From contig DMXI01000699.1 of assembly GCA_003483885.1 (NCBI GenBank), positions 1 through 64,000 of the forward strand: a stretch of 64,000 bases of DNA, read 5' to 3'. This DNA is from Microscillaceae bacterium (GTDB lineage: Bacteria > Bacteroidota > Bacteroidia > Cytophagales > Microscillaceae). Of this stretch, positions 43,215-51,964 are shown piece by piece. The notes under the pieces are model-generated. The model ran no database searches and was not told the origin of the DNA. It saw only the letters and a list, made by a program, of their open reading frames with translations. Positions within the stretch are counted from its first letter, which is position 1. Every line of letters starts with the position of its first letter. The translations under genes were made by a program, and so were the position numbers.

Positions 43215-44822
43215 ATGCCTGAATCAAGTTTTTTAAAGACACCTCTCCTGTTCTTGGTTTTTAATCGCCCTGACGTTACTCAAGTAGTGTTTGAGAAAAT
43301 AAAACAAGTACGTCCTAAGCAATTGTTTATTGCTGCTGATGGTCCCAGACCTCACAAGCCAGGAGAGCAAGAAAAAACTGAAAAAGTAAGAGAACTTATT
43401 TTACAGGGAATTGATTGGGATTGTGAGGTAAAAACGCTCTTTCGCGAACAAAACTTAGGCTGTGCCCGAGCGGTGGGAGGAGCCATTACCTGGTTTTTCG
43501 AACACGTAGCGCAAGGAATCATTCTTGAGGATGATTGTGTGCCCGATACTAGTTTTTTTAGCTTTTGTGAAACGTTATTGGATAAATATGCCGATGACGA
43601 TCAGGTAATGCACATCAGTGGATTGAACTTACACCCCAAAACTCACCAAACCAACGAGTCTTATTATTTTTCTCAACACCCCTCTATATGGGGATGGGCT
43701 ACCTGGAAAAAGTCCTGGGATAAATATGACTTTGAGATGGCTCAATTAGACCAACTCATCACCACTCCTGAGTTTAGCTCAGTTTTTCCTACCGAAGACC
43801 TTAAGCAACATTTAGTCAATCAATTGAGTGGTACTAAAAACGGACAAATTGATTCATGGGGATATCGTTGGCTCTATGCTTTTTGGCAAAACCAAGGCAT
43901 AGGCATTACTCCTAAGGTAAATTTGGTACAAAACATAGGCTTTGGCGAAGACGCTACCCATACTACTCAACCAGGCATTGAGAGGCTGGGGATTGCCTCA
44001 AAATCTTTGGCAAACCTGGTGCATCCTACCAGCAAAGAAATCAATCGCCAAGCCGATGCCATCACCCTCAAAGAATATTTCATAGGCAAGACACCTTTAA
44101 AAGATAGTTTAAAAAACGGTATGAAAACAACCATTGCCCAGTTACTTCCTAAAAAACTCAAGCATTTTATCAAAGTCAATTTTCTGAAGTTTACCCCCTC
44201 AGAAGAAAAGCAACTCATCGCCCAATACCTTCCTCCAAACCCTGTGATTGTAGAAGCAGGAGCCCACGTTGGGTTTGACAGCGCTCAAATGGCCCGGTAT
44301 TGGAAAAAAGGCCAGTTGTTCTGCTTTGAACCCATTCCTCATATTTATGATCAGCTGTTAGAAAATACCCGCTATTACAAAAATATTAAAACCTACAAAC
44401 TGGCGCTTGGGGAAAAAAATGGCAAAAGCGATATCTATGTAAGCCAAGGTGCCCAAAACGCCTCTAGTTCTTTGTTGGCTCCTCAAGATCATCTGGAAAT
44501 TTATCCGGATATAAAATTCGATGAAAAAATAGAAATCGAAACTGTCAATTTAGACGATTGGGCCAAACAAGCGGGCGTATCCAAGATAGATTTTATGTGG
44601 CTTGACCTGCAGGGATTTGAGTTTCCAGTGCTCAATTCTGCCCCCAATATCTTAAAAACAGTGACTGCCATCTACACCGAAGTACATACCCAGGAAACCT
44701 ACACTGGAGTAACCCAATACGTAGAATTGAGGCAGTTTTTAGAAAAAGCGGGGTTTGAAGTGAAGCATGAAGACCTGAGCTACCAAGAAGGCGGGAACGT
44801 GTTGTTTGTCAGAAAAACTTAA
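43215..44822 (+). CDS. Fusion of GT2-like glycosyltransferase and FkbM methyltransferase
   Basis: A bifunctional 535-aa protein. Residues about 1-290 form a GT-A glycosyltransferase (TPLLFLVFNRPDVTQVVFE, FIAADGPRPHK, GIILEDDCVPDTSFFSFC with the acidic metal motif, and SIWGWATWKKSWDKYD). Residues about 335-535 form an FkbM methyltransferase (PNPVIVEAGAHVGFDSAQMA, FCFEPIPHIYDQLLE, SKIDFMWLDLQGFEFPVL). Joining a sugar transferase to a methyltransferase suggests that the added residue is methylated at once, which would suit a chain-capping enzyme. The next gene is a paralog of its N-terminal half and lies in the same frame, 15 bp beyond the stop. Confidence 0.88.
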   Translation: MPESSFLKTPLLFLVFNRPDVTQVVFEKIKQVRPKQLFIAADGPRPHKPGEQEKTEKVRELILQGIDWDCEVKTLFREQNLGCARAVGGAITWFFEHVAQGIILEDDCVPDTSFFSFCETLLDKYADDDQVMHISGLNLHPKTHQTNESYYFSQHPSIWGWATWKKSWDKYDFEMAQLDQLITTPEFSSVFPTEDLKQHLVNQLSGTKNGQIDSWGYRWLYAFWQNQGIGITPKVNLVQNIGFGEDATHTTQPGIERLGIASKSLANLVHPTSKEINRQADAITLKEYFIGKTPLKDSLKNGMKTTIAQLLPKKLKHFIKVNFLKFTPSEEKQLIAQYLPPNPVIVEAGAHVGFDSAQMARYWKKGQLFCFEPIPHIYDQLLENTRYYKNIKTYKLALGEKNGKSDIYVSQGAQNASSSLLAPQDHLEIYPDIKFDEKIEIETVNLDDWAKQAGVSKIDFMWLDLQGFEFPVLNSAPNILKTVTAIYTEVHTQETYTGVTQYVELRQFLEKAGFEVKHEDLSYQEGGNVLFVRKT

Positions 44823-44837
44823 AAGCCTATTGAGCCT

Positions 44838-45770
44838 TTGGAACATTTAGCGCCTATTGTATTATTTGTGTACAAACGTCCTGAGCATACCTTACAAACT
44901 CTGGAAAGCTTGCATCAAAACCCGCTAAGTGGACAATCTAGTTTGTATATTTTTGCGGATGCAGCTAAATCAGATCAGGATCAAGCATCAGTAAACCAAG
45001 TCAGGGAAATCATCAGGCAAAAGCAATGGTGTAAAGAAGTTCACATCATTGAGCGGGCTCATAACTTTGGCCTAGCCAAAAATATTATAGAAGGAGTCAC
45101 CCAAATCGTTCAGCAATTTGGTAAAGTAATCGTGCTTGAGGATGATTTAGTGGTTTCGTCTAGTTTCTTACATTATATGAATCAGGCTTTGCAGGCTTAC
45201 CAGCATCAAGCACAAGTGATGCAAGTTTCGGGGCATGTCCCACCCATAAAGTTCAATAACTATTCTCCTGACACTTTTTTTTACAACAAAATTGCTACCT
45301 GGGGATGGGGCACCTGGGCCAGCGCCTGGCAACAACTCAACACCGATACCTCATATTTATTAGAACAAATAAAGACAACTGGCCAAACTATCGCATTCAA
45401 CGCCGATGGTGCGTATGACTTTATCGCCCACCTGGAAGCTAACATCCAAGGTACACTCAACACCTGGGCCATCAAGTGGCAAGCCAGTGTGTTTTTGAAG
45501 CAAGGTTTATGCCTGTACCCAGGTACCTCATTGGTCAGAAATATTGGTTTCGATAACAGCGGAGAACATTGTGGCCACTCCACATTGTATTTAACCCAGA
45601 AAATCGCCGAAAAAATCAATTTTGAACCAATCACTGTAGAAGAATTGCCTCAAGTGAGAAAAGTAATGACCAAACATTACGAGCAACTTGCCGTTCCACC
45701 TTCATGGCTTCAAAGACTCAAAACAAAAGCACTGGTGTTTATTCGAGGCCAATCGGGTAAATCTCATTAA
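44838..45770 (+). CDS. GT2-like glycosyltransferase with TTG start
   Basis: A GT-A glycosyltransferase related to the N-terminal half of the previous gene (LAPIVLFVYKRPEHTLQTLESL, YIFADAAKSD, KVIVLEDDLVVSSSFLHYM, ATWGWGTWASAWQQL). The start must be a non-ATG codon: the only in-frame stop upstream is at 44820-44822 and the first ATG is about 112 codons into the domain, so TTG at 44838 is the best choice (ATT at 44829 is the alternative). At 310 aa it is full length from the TTG. It is the last gene of the long polysaccharide operon. Confidence 0.85.
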   Translation: MEHLAPIVLFVYKRPEHTLQTLESLHQNPLSGQSSLYIFADAAKSDQDQASVNQVREIIRQKQWCKEVHIIERAHNFGLAKNIIEGVTQIVQQFGKVIVLEDDLVVSSSFLHYMNQALQAYQHQAQVMQVSGHVPPIKFNNYSPDTFFYNKIATWGWGTWASAWQQLNTDTSYLLEQIKTTGQTIAFNADGAYDFIAHLEANIQGTLNTWAIKWQASVFLKQGLCLYPGTSLVRNIGFDNSGEHCGHSTLYLTQKIAEKINFEPITVEELPQVRKVMTKHYEQLAVPPSWLQRLKTKALVFIRGQSGKSH

Positions 45771-46296
45771 AATTGCATTAGCCACCTACTTATCTTTCCA
45801 CGTTCTAATTTACTTTCGGTGAGTCATGATTGTCTCTCTCTGACAGTATGCCATTCGATGTATTGGGTCACACCAATGAAGATGACGAATGTATTATTCC
45901 AAACTTTCTTTATTCTCTCGAACTTAGTGAGGAGGCAGTAGATTTTCACGAAGCTTGATGTTTTCCTACTTCATTCGGCAGGGCAAAGGAAAGAAACTGA
46001 TTATTTTTAAGCACTTGATAACCAGACATTTAATATTTGCAACAGCATCTTGTTATGCAGGTAGACACCTCAACAAGTTCGGTGTGACAAAACCCGAATT
46101 TTCAATATTACTTCACACCACAGAACCTCATTAAAAATGGATAACGCTCAGAAACACTAATCTCGAGATTAATTTCACAAATTTTGAGTCACAAACCTCA
46201 TTAAAAATGGATATCTCTCGGGTGAATAATTTACTACCCTGCTATTATTATAGATATCATGTCGCAAACCTCATTAAAATTGAATACTTCCCAGGC

Positions 46297-46373
46297 TTGT
46301 CATGCCGAATTTATTGAGGCATCTGCCCGAATACTCTCAATTATGAGAAAACCTACATTGCACCCCATCTATC
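46297..46373. repeat. 77-bp duplicated spacer with REP-like palindrome, copy 1
   Basis: Contains tgccgaatttattgaggca, a short palindrome resembling the dispersed gtcatgccgaa-type repeats common in Bacteroidota intergenic DNA. Nearly identical to 46539-46615, with two or three substitutions. It enlarges one array interval to 109 bp. Confidence 0.7.
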
Positions 46374-46538
46374 TGAACCTCATTAAAAATGGATAACCTT
46401 TAAAGATACACTGTCACGTGATAGTTTGCTGTCGTAAGCCTCATTAAAATTGGATACTGCTCAGACTATCAGGTGCACACTCGATCTGATTTATGGTGCT
46501 CCGTCGCAAACCTCATTAAAATTGAATGCCTCCTCTAT

Positions 46539-46615
46539 TTGTCATGCCGAATTTATTGAGGCATCTGCCCGAATACTCTCAATTATGAGAAAACCTACAT
46601 TTCACCCCATATATA
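46539..46615. repeat. 77-bp duplicated spacer with REP-like palindrome, copy 2
   Basis: Second copy of the 46297-46373 sequence at an offset of 242 bp, placed in the same phase after an array repeat. The near identity contrasts with the drift of the array repeats, so the duplication is recent relative to the array. Confidence 0.7.
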
Positions 46616-47206
46616 AAAACCTTATTACAAATGGATAGTTCTTAGACCTCGCCAGAGAGTGTGTCGAAAAAGATCAAGGAATCATCATAAACCTCATTAA
46701 AGTTAAACACCTCCCAAACATTGTGGCACTATGATACAGTCAATATAACTCCAGGAGCAGATGACAAGTCGCAAACCTCATTAAAAATGGATATCAACTA
46801 GACAATGAATACTGTTCAATTAAACAGCCAATTCACATATCACAAACCTCATTAAAGTTGAAGACCAATCAGACCACCTAGAAAGCTTTGTAGAAGTCGA
46901 AAAGCGTCAGTCATAAACCTCATTAAAATTAGATGCCGTGCTTGGATATCCCTCGAATTGGAGATAGAGAAACTATTCTATCATCGCAAGCCTCATTAAA
47001 GATGGATATCTCTCAAAAAGTACAGAGTAAAGCCCGATTCGCGAATAACATATTGCAATCCCCATTAAAAATGAAACAACCGCACCAATATACACCCAAG
47101 GTTACGCTTGGGCAAGTATTAAGCCTGGAACAACCTTGCAGAAAAGACCTTTTTATTCGCATCCCAAACGATATCATTCACGATCACTCCGCACCAACCG
47201 AGACTC

Positions 47207-47240
47207 TTTGTCGTTCATGTTCATATAATTTATATCTTTG
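47207..47240 (+). promoter_or_regulatory. Bacteroidota-type promoter before the isolated glycosyltransferase
   Basis: TTTG (47207-47210), a 22-bp spacer and TATCTTTG (47233-47240) match the -33/-7 consensus. It lies 107 bp upstream of the ATG at 47348 and about 130 bp downstream of the last array repeat. Confidence 0.5.
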
Positions 47241-47347
47241 AAGATTAATAAGGGCAAGTTTGGCAATTTTTGAAAGTATTAACAGAAACACAATCACATA
47301 AGCTGCTAATAATCAAGGTATTAAAACTATTTCGCAAAAAAGGGATA

Positions 47348-48556
47348 ATGAGAATATTACATATCAATACCTCAGATAATGGAGGGGCAGGTAAAGCAGT
47401 CGTACGTTTAATGAATGGTTTGTTGAAAAATCAGCTAGAAAATGATCTGTTAGTATTGTATAAATATCAAAATCATCCTCATATTCACCGATTTGTCCCC
47501 AATACCAGCTCCACTTTCAAACGACTCAAGTTTTCTTTAAAGTACCGTTTGCTCCAATACAAACAAAAGCGAGCCCTGAGCGGTAAAAACCACAATCTTG
47601 AGATATTTTCTTTTCCCGAATCCCTATACGACATCCAACAGCATCCCCTTTTTCACCAAGCCGACATCATCCATCTACATTGGGTAGCGGGTTTTTTGGA
47701 TTACCCTTCTTTTTTCAAAAAAATCAAAAAACCAGTGGTTTGGACTTTGCATGATTCGAATCCTTTCATTGGGGGGTTCCACTACCAAAGTTTTGAAGAA
47801 AAAGAAGAATTTTTGCCTTTGACCGATTTGGTCAAAAGCCAGAAAAGAAAAGGATTGGCAGGCTTCGAAAACCTACATATTGTCACCCTGTCTCGTTGGT
47901 TGTACGAGGCGTCGTCTAAATCCAGTTTATTTGCCAAATACAAGCATGCCCTTATTCCCAATGGGTTAGATACTGATTTGTTTAAGCCTTACCCCAAAAA
48001 GGAGTCGCGAGAACTGCTGGGCCTCCCTCAAGACAAAAAAATCATTTTGTTTGCTGCCGAATCCATCGAGAATGAAATGAAAGGCTTATCTTTTTTACTG
48101 GAAGCTTTACAAAAACTCAAAAATCAGGATTTTATGTTGGCAACCTTAGGCACTGGCGCACTCACTTCCTTAGGATTTCCTTACAAAGCACTGGGGTTTA
48201 TTGATGATCCTCAAAAAGTAGCCAAAGTATATTCGGCCGCCGATATATTCGTGATTCCTGCCTTGGAAGACAATTTACCCAATACTGCCCTGGAATCTAT
48301 AGCTTGTGGGACCCCAGTGGTTGGTTTCAACGACGGGGGGATTCCTGATATGATTCGTCCTGGAGAAAATGGTTTGTTGGCAGAACCTAAAAACTGTGAT
48401 GACCTTGCCGAAAAGATTCATCGAATGCTAAATGATGAAACGCTTGTAAATACAATGGGGGTAAAGGCTCGCGAAATTGCTTTAAATGAATACGATGCCA
48501 GCATTCAGGCTCATAGTTATATCAAACTCTACGAACAAATACTGGCAACCACATAG
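47348..48556 (+). CDS. GT4-family glycosyltransferase
   Basis: A retaining GT-B glycosyltransferase of 402 aa. RILHINTSDNGGAGKAVVRLMNGLL at the N-terminus is the acceptor loop, VWTLHDSNPFIGGFHY follows, and the donor motif is EDNLPNTALESIACGTPVVG followed by FNDGGIPDMIRPGENG. It is similar to the GT4 gene at 36917, so they are probably paralogs. The frame is open from a TTG at 47270, but the ATG at 47348 fits the family start. It is separated from the main locus by 1.6 kb of repeat DNA and has its own promoter, so it may be regulated apart from it. Confidence 0.9.
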   Translation: MRILHINTSDNGGAGKAVVRLMNGLLKNQLENDLLVLYKYQNHPHIHRFVPNTSSTFKRLKFSLKYRLLQYKQKRALSGKNHNLEIFSFPESLYDIQQHPLFHQADIIHLHWVAGFLDYPSFFKKIKKPVVWTLHDSNPFIGGFHYQSFEEKEEFLPLTDLVKSQKRKGLAGFENLHIVTLSRWLYEASSKSSLFAKYKHALIPNGLDTDLFKPYPKKESRELLGLPQDKKIILFAAESIENEMKGLSFLLEALQKLKNQDFMLATLGTGALTSLGFPYKALGFIDDPQKVAKVYSAADIFVIPALEDNLPNTALESIACGTPVVGFNDGGIPDMIRPGENGLLAEPKNCDDLAEKIHRMLNDETLVNTMGVKAREIALNEYDASIQAHSYIKLYEQILATT

Positions 48557-49023
48557 ACCAAGTGTTTATTTACTTGAGTAACACGAAGGTCTATAAAAAA
48601 ACAAATCCCACATCTATAAGAGTGGGATTGTCTGCTATTATTTAAAACATTTAAAACTTTCCTTCACTTTTTGGGAGAAAAATGAAGTTTATAAAAGTGC
48701 TAACCAGCCTTTTGCTTCTTATACGCCGGCGTACTCAAAAGGTTACGAAAGCGCTAAAAAAAACTGATATTTTTTTTCATTATTTTTATTTCTGTTTAAT
48801 TTTTTCAGTTTTTATACCAAAATTTTGCTCCAATCTATCAACGATTTATCACGTTCTACCAAGCCTTTTTTCTTACCTCTATCTTCCCGCTATTTCACCC
48901 CTACTCACTCCTTATCATGCAAACCATTCCTTGGTTTGTGCGTTGTGAAAGGTGAGACTATTAAGCTTTTAATTTAAATAAGAAAAACCATATTGTTTGC
49001 AGACCAAGATTAAGACCAAAGCC
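48557..49023. other. Intergenic region, possible weak terminator
   Basis: A hairpin aatcccac-N10-gtgggatt at 48604-48629 may end the glycosyltransferase transcript, but no T-run follows. An 88-codon open frame at 48682-48948 is hydrophobic and A/T-driven and is not called. No consensus promoter was found before the caspase gene; a near match (tattgtttg) lies at 48991-48999. Confidence 0.55.
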
Positions 49024-51297
49024 ATGACACACCTTATCAAACTCAAACTATCGCTTTTTATTGCTTGCTGCCTCATTATTTATGAAAACGCAGAAGCCCA
49101 GCAATCATTACGCACCCTCAAGGGACACCGCGCTAAAGTATATTCGGTCACCTACAGCCCCAACGGGAAATATTTGGCCAGTGGCGGCTCTGATCAAACC
49201 GTGCGATTGTGGGATGCCAATACCGGAAAACTATTGCATACGTACCAAGGTCACCAAGGCAGTGTATTGGTGGTAAGGTTTAGCCCTGATGGAAAAAATC
49301 TGGCCAGTGGAAGTGCCGATGGTACCATCAAAATCTGGGGAACAACCAGCGGGGTTGTAGTAAAAACGCTGGAAGGCCACTCCGACATGGTAGGCACCAT
49401 AGATTATAGCAAAAACGGACAAAGTCTGGTAAGTGGTAGCCGTGACAAAACAGTAAAGCTGTGGAATTTAACCACTGGACACGTTATTCATACTTTTGAA
49501 GATAATCCGACCTTAATTTACGGCGTAAGCTTTGATCCCAAAGGCAAAAAAATTGTGAGTGCCAGTGGTATCAATCTAAAAGTTTGGAATGCCACTACTT
49601 ATCAACTGGAAAAAACCCTGAAAGGCCACAAAGACCACATCATGGCAGTTACTTTTTCGCCCGATGGCTCCAAAATCATTACTGGAAGCAGAGACGGAAG
49701 CCTTAAAATGTGGCAGACCAACAACGGAAAATTGATTCGCACTTATTTAGAGCCTTATGCCTTAGTCACTTCCGTAGCGATGAGCCCTGACCAGCACTAC
49801 TTGGTAAGAGGAGGCAAAAATCTACGATTATGGGATGCCGAAGGGGGAAGAAAAATCAGTAATTACCAAGGACATTTTAGAAATATAAACGCGGTGGCTT
49901 TTAGCCCTAATGGGCAATACATCGCCAGTGCCAGCGACGATCAAACCATTCGTATATGGCGCTCTATTGCTTATACCCATTTGGTAAAGTTATACATCGA
50001 GCCTCGCATCAACGATTGGCAAAAAAAGGGCAAATTTGAGAAAACAGATGCCTATACCCAACGCGTAAACTCTAGCACTCGTCAGGAAAAAATATACAAC
50101 CTTACGCAAGAAGCGGTCAATAAAATTGGCAATGAGCGTATGGATTGGACTCAGGGCAAGAATGAATACGATGCTGATAATGAGAGTTTTAAGGTAACTT
50201 ACAAAAACTTTCGTCCATTGTATGTGCCTGTGCCCCTGGCCGAAGCCAAAAGTTTTGATAAAAACTTCAAAAATTTAGCTTTTAAAAACGCGCAATTTAC
50301 GCTGGCCAACGAACACGAACTGGCCGTGATGCATGTAGAAATTACCAACCCAGCCAATGGCAAAACTTATAACTACAATAGTCAAAATTATGTAGCTTAT
50401 AATTCTTCTAAACTCAATTTGAATTTTGATCCTATCAACATTGGCGCTGCCAAAAAGGATAGTGAAATAGGCAATGCTGATTTTGTAGGTGGTTTTTCGG
50501 ATGTGGACATTCGCATTCCCAAAACCAAGATGAGTAACCCTAATGCCATTGCGGTAGTAATTGGTAACGCCAATTACCAAAAAACCAAAAATGTAAAATA
50601 TGCGGTAAACGATGCCCGTAGCATCCGCAACTACTTGATCCAAACCTTGGGCTACAAACCAGGCAATGTATTTTTGATTAACAATGCTACCTTATCTGAT
50701 TTTAAGACCTTTTTTGGCAGCGAACGCAGCTACAAGGGTAAATTATATAACTCAGTAAAACCAGGCGAAAGCGATGTGTTCATTTATTATTCGGGACACG
50801 GCGCACCTAGCTTGAAAAATAACGCGGCTTATTTTGTACCGGTAGAATGCGACCCTCAATATGTAGAATTGGGTGGATACCACACCAATACGTTTTACCG
50901 CAACTTGTCCAAAGTTCCTGCTAAGTCGGTGACGGTAGTGATGGATGCTTGTTTCTCGGGAGCCACCGTTTTTGACAATATTTCACCTATTGTGGTCAAG
51001 TCTAAGGGTATCAAAGGCGTGAAAAATGGGGTGTTGTTATCGTCCTCTAGCAACGACGAAGTATCGTGCTGGTACAACGCCAAAGTACACGGCATGTTTA
51101 CTTACTTTTTCCTCAAAGCCATCCACAATCGCAATGCCGATAAAAATAAAGATGGCAAACTAACTTATGAGGAAATTTATAAGTTTCTAGCCAATAACTC
51201 TGAAGGGGTTCCCTACTTTGCCCGACGTATTCACGGCATTGAGCAAACACCTCGAATTCAAGGGAAAGATTTCAAGAAGGTATTTGTGGAGTATTAG
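49024..51297 (+). CDS. Exported WD40-caspase fusion protein
   Basis: A 757-aa secreted protein. A signal peptide (ending ENAEAQ, about 1-26) is followed by a WD40 propeller of about seven blades (about 29-315: SPNGKYLASGGSDQTVRLWD and similar), a linker region (about 330-495) and a caspase-like C14 domain (about 500-750). Catalytic residues are His592 in IYYSGHGAPS and Cys643 in VVMDACFSGA. A canonical EF-hand loop (DKNKDGKLTYEE, about 706-717) sits near the end. The ATG at 49024 is used; a TTG at 48997 would add nine residues before the signal peptide. It is convergent with the WD40-caspase gene at 51965. The substrate is unknown. Confidence 0.9.
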   Translation: MTHLIKLKLSLFIACCLIIYENAEAQQSLRTLKGHRAKVYSVTYSPNGKYLASGGSDQTVRLWDANTGKLLHTYQGHQGSVLVVRFSPDGKNLASGSADGTIKIWGTTSGVVVKTLEGHSDMVGTIDYSKNGQSLVSGSRDKTVKLWNLTTGHVIHTFEDNPTLIYGVSFDPKGKKIVSASGINLKVWNATTYQLEKTLKGHKDHIMAVTFSPDGSKIITGSRDGSLKMWQTNNGKLIRTYLEPYALVTSVAMSPDQHYLVRGGKNLRLWDAEGGRKISNYQGHFRNINAVAFSPNGQYIASASDDQTIRIWRSIAYTHLVKLYIEPRINDWQKKGKFEKTDAYTQRVNSSTRQEKIYNLTQEAVNKIGNERMDWTQGKNEYDADNESFKVTYKNFRPLYVPVPLAEAKSFDKNFKNLAFKNAQFTLANEHELAVMHVEITNPANGKTYNYNSQNYVAYNSSKLNLNFDPINIGAAKKDSEIGNADFVGGFSDVDIRIPKTKMSNPNAIAVVIGNANYQKTKNVKYAVNDARSIRNYLIQTLGYKPGNVFLINNATLSDFKTFFGSERSYKGKLYNSVKPGESDVFIYYSGHGAPSLKNNAAYFVPVECDPQYVELGGYHTNTFYRNLSKVPAKSVTVVMDACFSGATVFDNISPIVVKSKGIKGVKNGVLLSSSSNDEVSCWYNAKVHGMFTYFFLKAIHNRNADKNKDGKLTYEEIYKFLANNSEGVPYFARRIHGIEQTPRIQGKDFKKVFVEY

Positions 51298-51319
51298 CCT
51301 TTGGTAGTTGGCTTTTAGT

Positions 51320-51420
51320 CTTTGGTAATTGTTAGTGATTGGCTTTTGGTGATTGGTTATTAGCCGTTAGCCTTTGGTAATTGGCTTTTGGTAGTTAGCT
51401 GTTAGCATTTGGCTTCATTG
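51320..51420. repeat. Left arm of imperfect inverted repeat around the IVP gene
   Basis: TTGG/TTAG-rich, partly tandem sequence (ggcttttggtgattgg and relatives). Residues 51355-51415 are the imperfect reverse complement of 51892-51951; ggttattagccgttag is perfectly matched. With the right arm it could fold into a stem that has the IVP gene in the loop. Confidence 0.7.
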
Positions 51421-51437
51421 ATCAATAGCTAATTTTG
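51408..51437 (+). promoter_or_regulatory. Bacteroidota-type promoter of the IVP gene
   Basis: TTTG (51408-51411), an 18-bp spacer and TAATTTTG (51430-51437) fit the consensus. It lies 38 bp before the ATG, partly in the left inverted-repeat arm, and argues that the small gene is expressed. Confidence 0.5.
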
Positions 51438-51475
51438 GTAGTAATAACCTAAGTTTAATTAAAATTAGCAATAAA

Positions 51476-51841
51476 ATGAGAAACTTTAGAAATCTTGATA
51501 TCTGGCAGAGTGGAATGTTTATAGTTACCAAATTATACAAAATGAGTGGCTTATTGCCTGATCAGGAAAAATTTGGACTTATATCTCAAATGCAGCGGGC
51601 TGCTGTTTCTATCCCTTCCAATATTGCAGAAGGTTGTAGTCGCAGTAGCCAATTAGAATATAAAAGGTTTCTTGAAATTTCTCTAGGGTCTTCTTTCGAG
51701 CTGGAAACTCAATTGCTAATTTGTAAATCACTTCTTTACCTTCCATCAGAGCATGTAGATGATTTATTGAAAGACATTCACATCTTGCAAAAACAAACCA
51801 ATAGCTTGATTAATAAGATAAAACAGAGTTTAAAAAAGTAA
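51476..51841 (+). CDS. Four-helix-bundle protein of the 23S rRNA intervening-sequence (IVP) family
   Basis: A 121-aa protein with the marks of the S23/IVP family: FRNLDIWQSGMFIVTKLYKM, EKFGLISQMQRAAVSIPSNIAEGCSR and YKRFLEISLGSSFELETQL. Members are encoded in intervening sequences inserted in 23S rRNA genes in Leptospira and Coxiella, and as free genes in Bacteroidota. Their function is unknown. This copy lies between two convergent caspase genes and inside an imperfect inverted repeat, which resembles the stem-and-ORF organisation of rRNA intervening sequences, though no rRNA is nearby. It has its own promoter. Confidence 0.9.
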   Translation: MRNFRNLDIWQSGMFIVTKLYKMSGLLPDQEKFGLISQMQRAAVSIPSNIAEGCSRSSQLEYKRFLEISLGSSFELETQLLICKSLLYLPSEHVDDLLKDIHILQKQTNSLINKIKQSLKK

Positions 51842-51844
51842 AGT

Positions 51845-51960
51845 TGCACTTAAACACCAACAATCAAAAGCTAAAGGCCAATGGCCAAAAACCAACTACT
51901 AACAGCCACTACCAAAGACCAACAACCAAAAACTAACGGCTAATAACCAAAAACCAACTC
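51845..51960. repeat. Right arm of imperfect inverted repeat around the IVP gene
   Basis: CCAA/CTAA-rich sequence (ccaaaaactaacggctaataacc and relatives) complementary to the left arm at 51320-51420. It ends immediately before the stop codon of the minus-strand caspase gene at 51965. Confidence 0.7.
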
Positions 51961-51964
51961 CCCC

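Larger units (their letters stand above)
46118..47078. repeat. Degenerate CRISPR-like repeat array (13 units)
   Basis: Thirteen copies of a repeat near gtcgcaaacctcattaaa, followed by a less conserved aatggata and a weak c-ctcaga tail; the whole unit is about 36 bp. The core cctcattaaa starts at 46126, 46196, 46269, 46378, 46439, 46511, 46620, 46692, 46776, 46847, 46918, 46991 and 47060. Most intervals are 69-73 bp (36 + about 36), the geometry of a CRISPR array, with two of 109 and one each of 61 and 84. Repeats differ from each other at several positions, unlike an active CRISPR, and no cas gene is in the window. A decayed CRISPR or an array of protein-binding sites are both possible. Confidence 0.6.
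45771..47347. other. Long non-coding region with repeat array and promoter
   Basis: About 1.6 kb without a credible gene. It includes a palindromic REP-like sequence on the minus strand at about 46050-46095 (acaagttcggtgtgacaa), the degenerate repeat array at 46118-47078 and a promoter at 47207-47240. Open frames at 46450-46638 and 46933-47241 run through the repeats and have no family resemblance, so they are not called. Confidence 0.7.

Noticed and set aside
46118..47078. A functional CRISPR array
   Set aside because: Repeats differ at many positions, intervals vary (61 to 109 bp), a spacer is duplicated, and no cas gene is in the window. It is reported as CRISPR-like repeat DNA only.
46933..47241. 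A 102-codon open frame across the last array repeats
   Set aside because: It runs through repeat and spacer sequence alike, has no family resemblance and begins inside the array.
48604..48629. A hairpin considered as a rho-independent terminator
   Set aside because: The 8-bp stem is sound but there is no T-run after it, so it is mentioned only within the intergenic entry.
48682..48948. An 88-codon open frame before the WD40-caspase gene
   Set aside because: Hydrophobic and low-complexity, no family resemblance and no promoter; likely chance in A/T-rich DNA.
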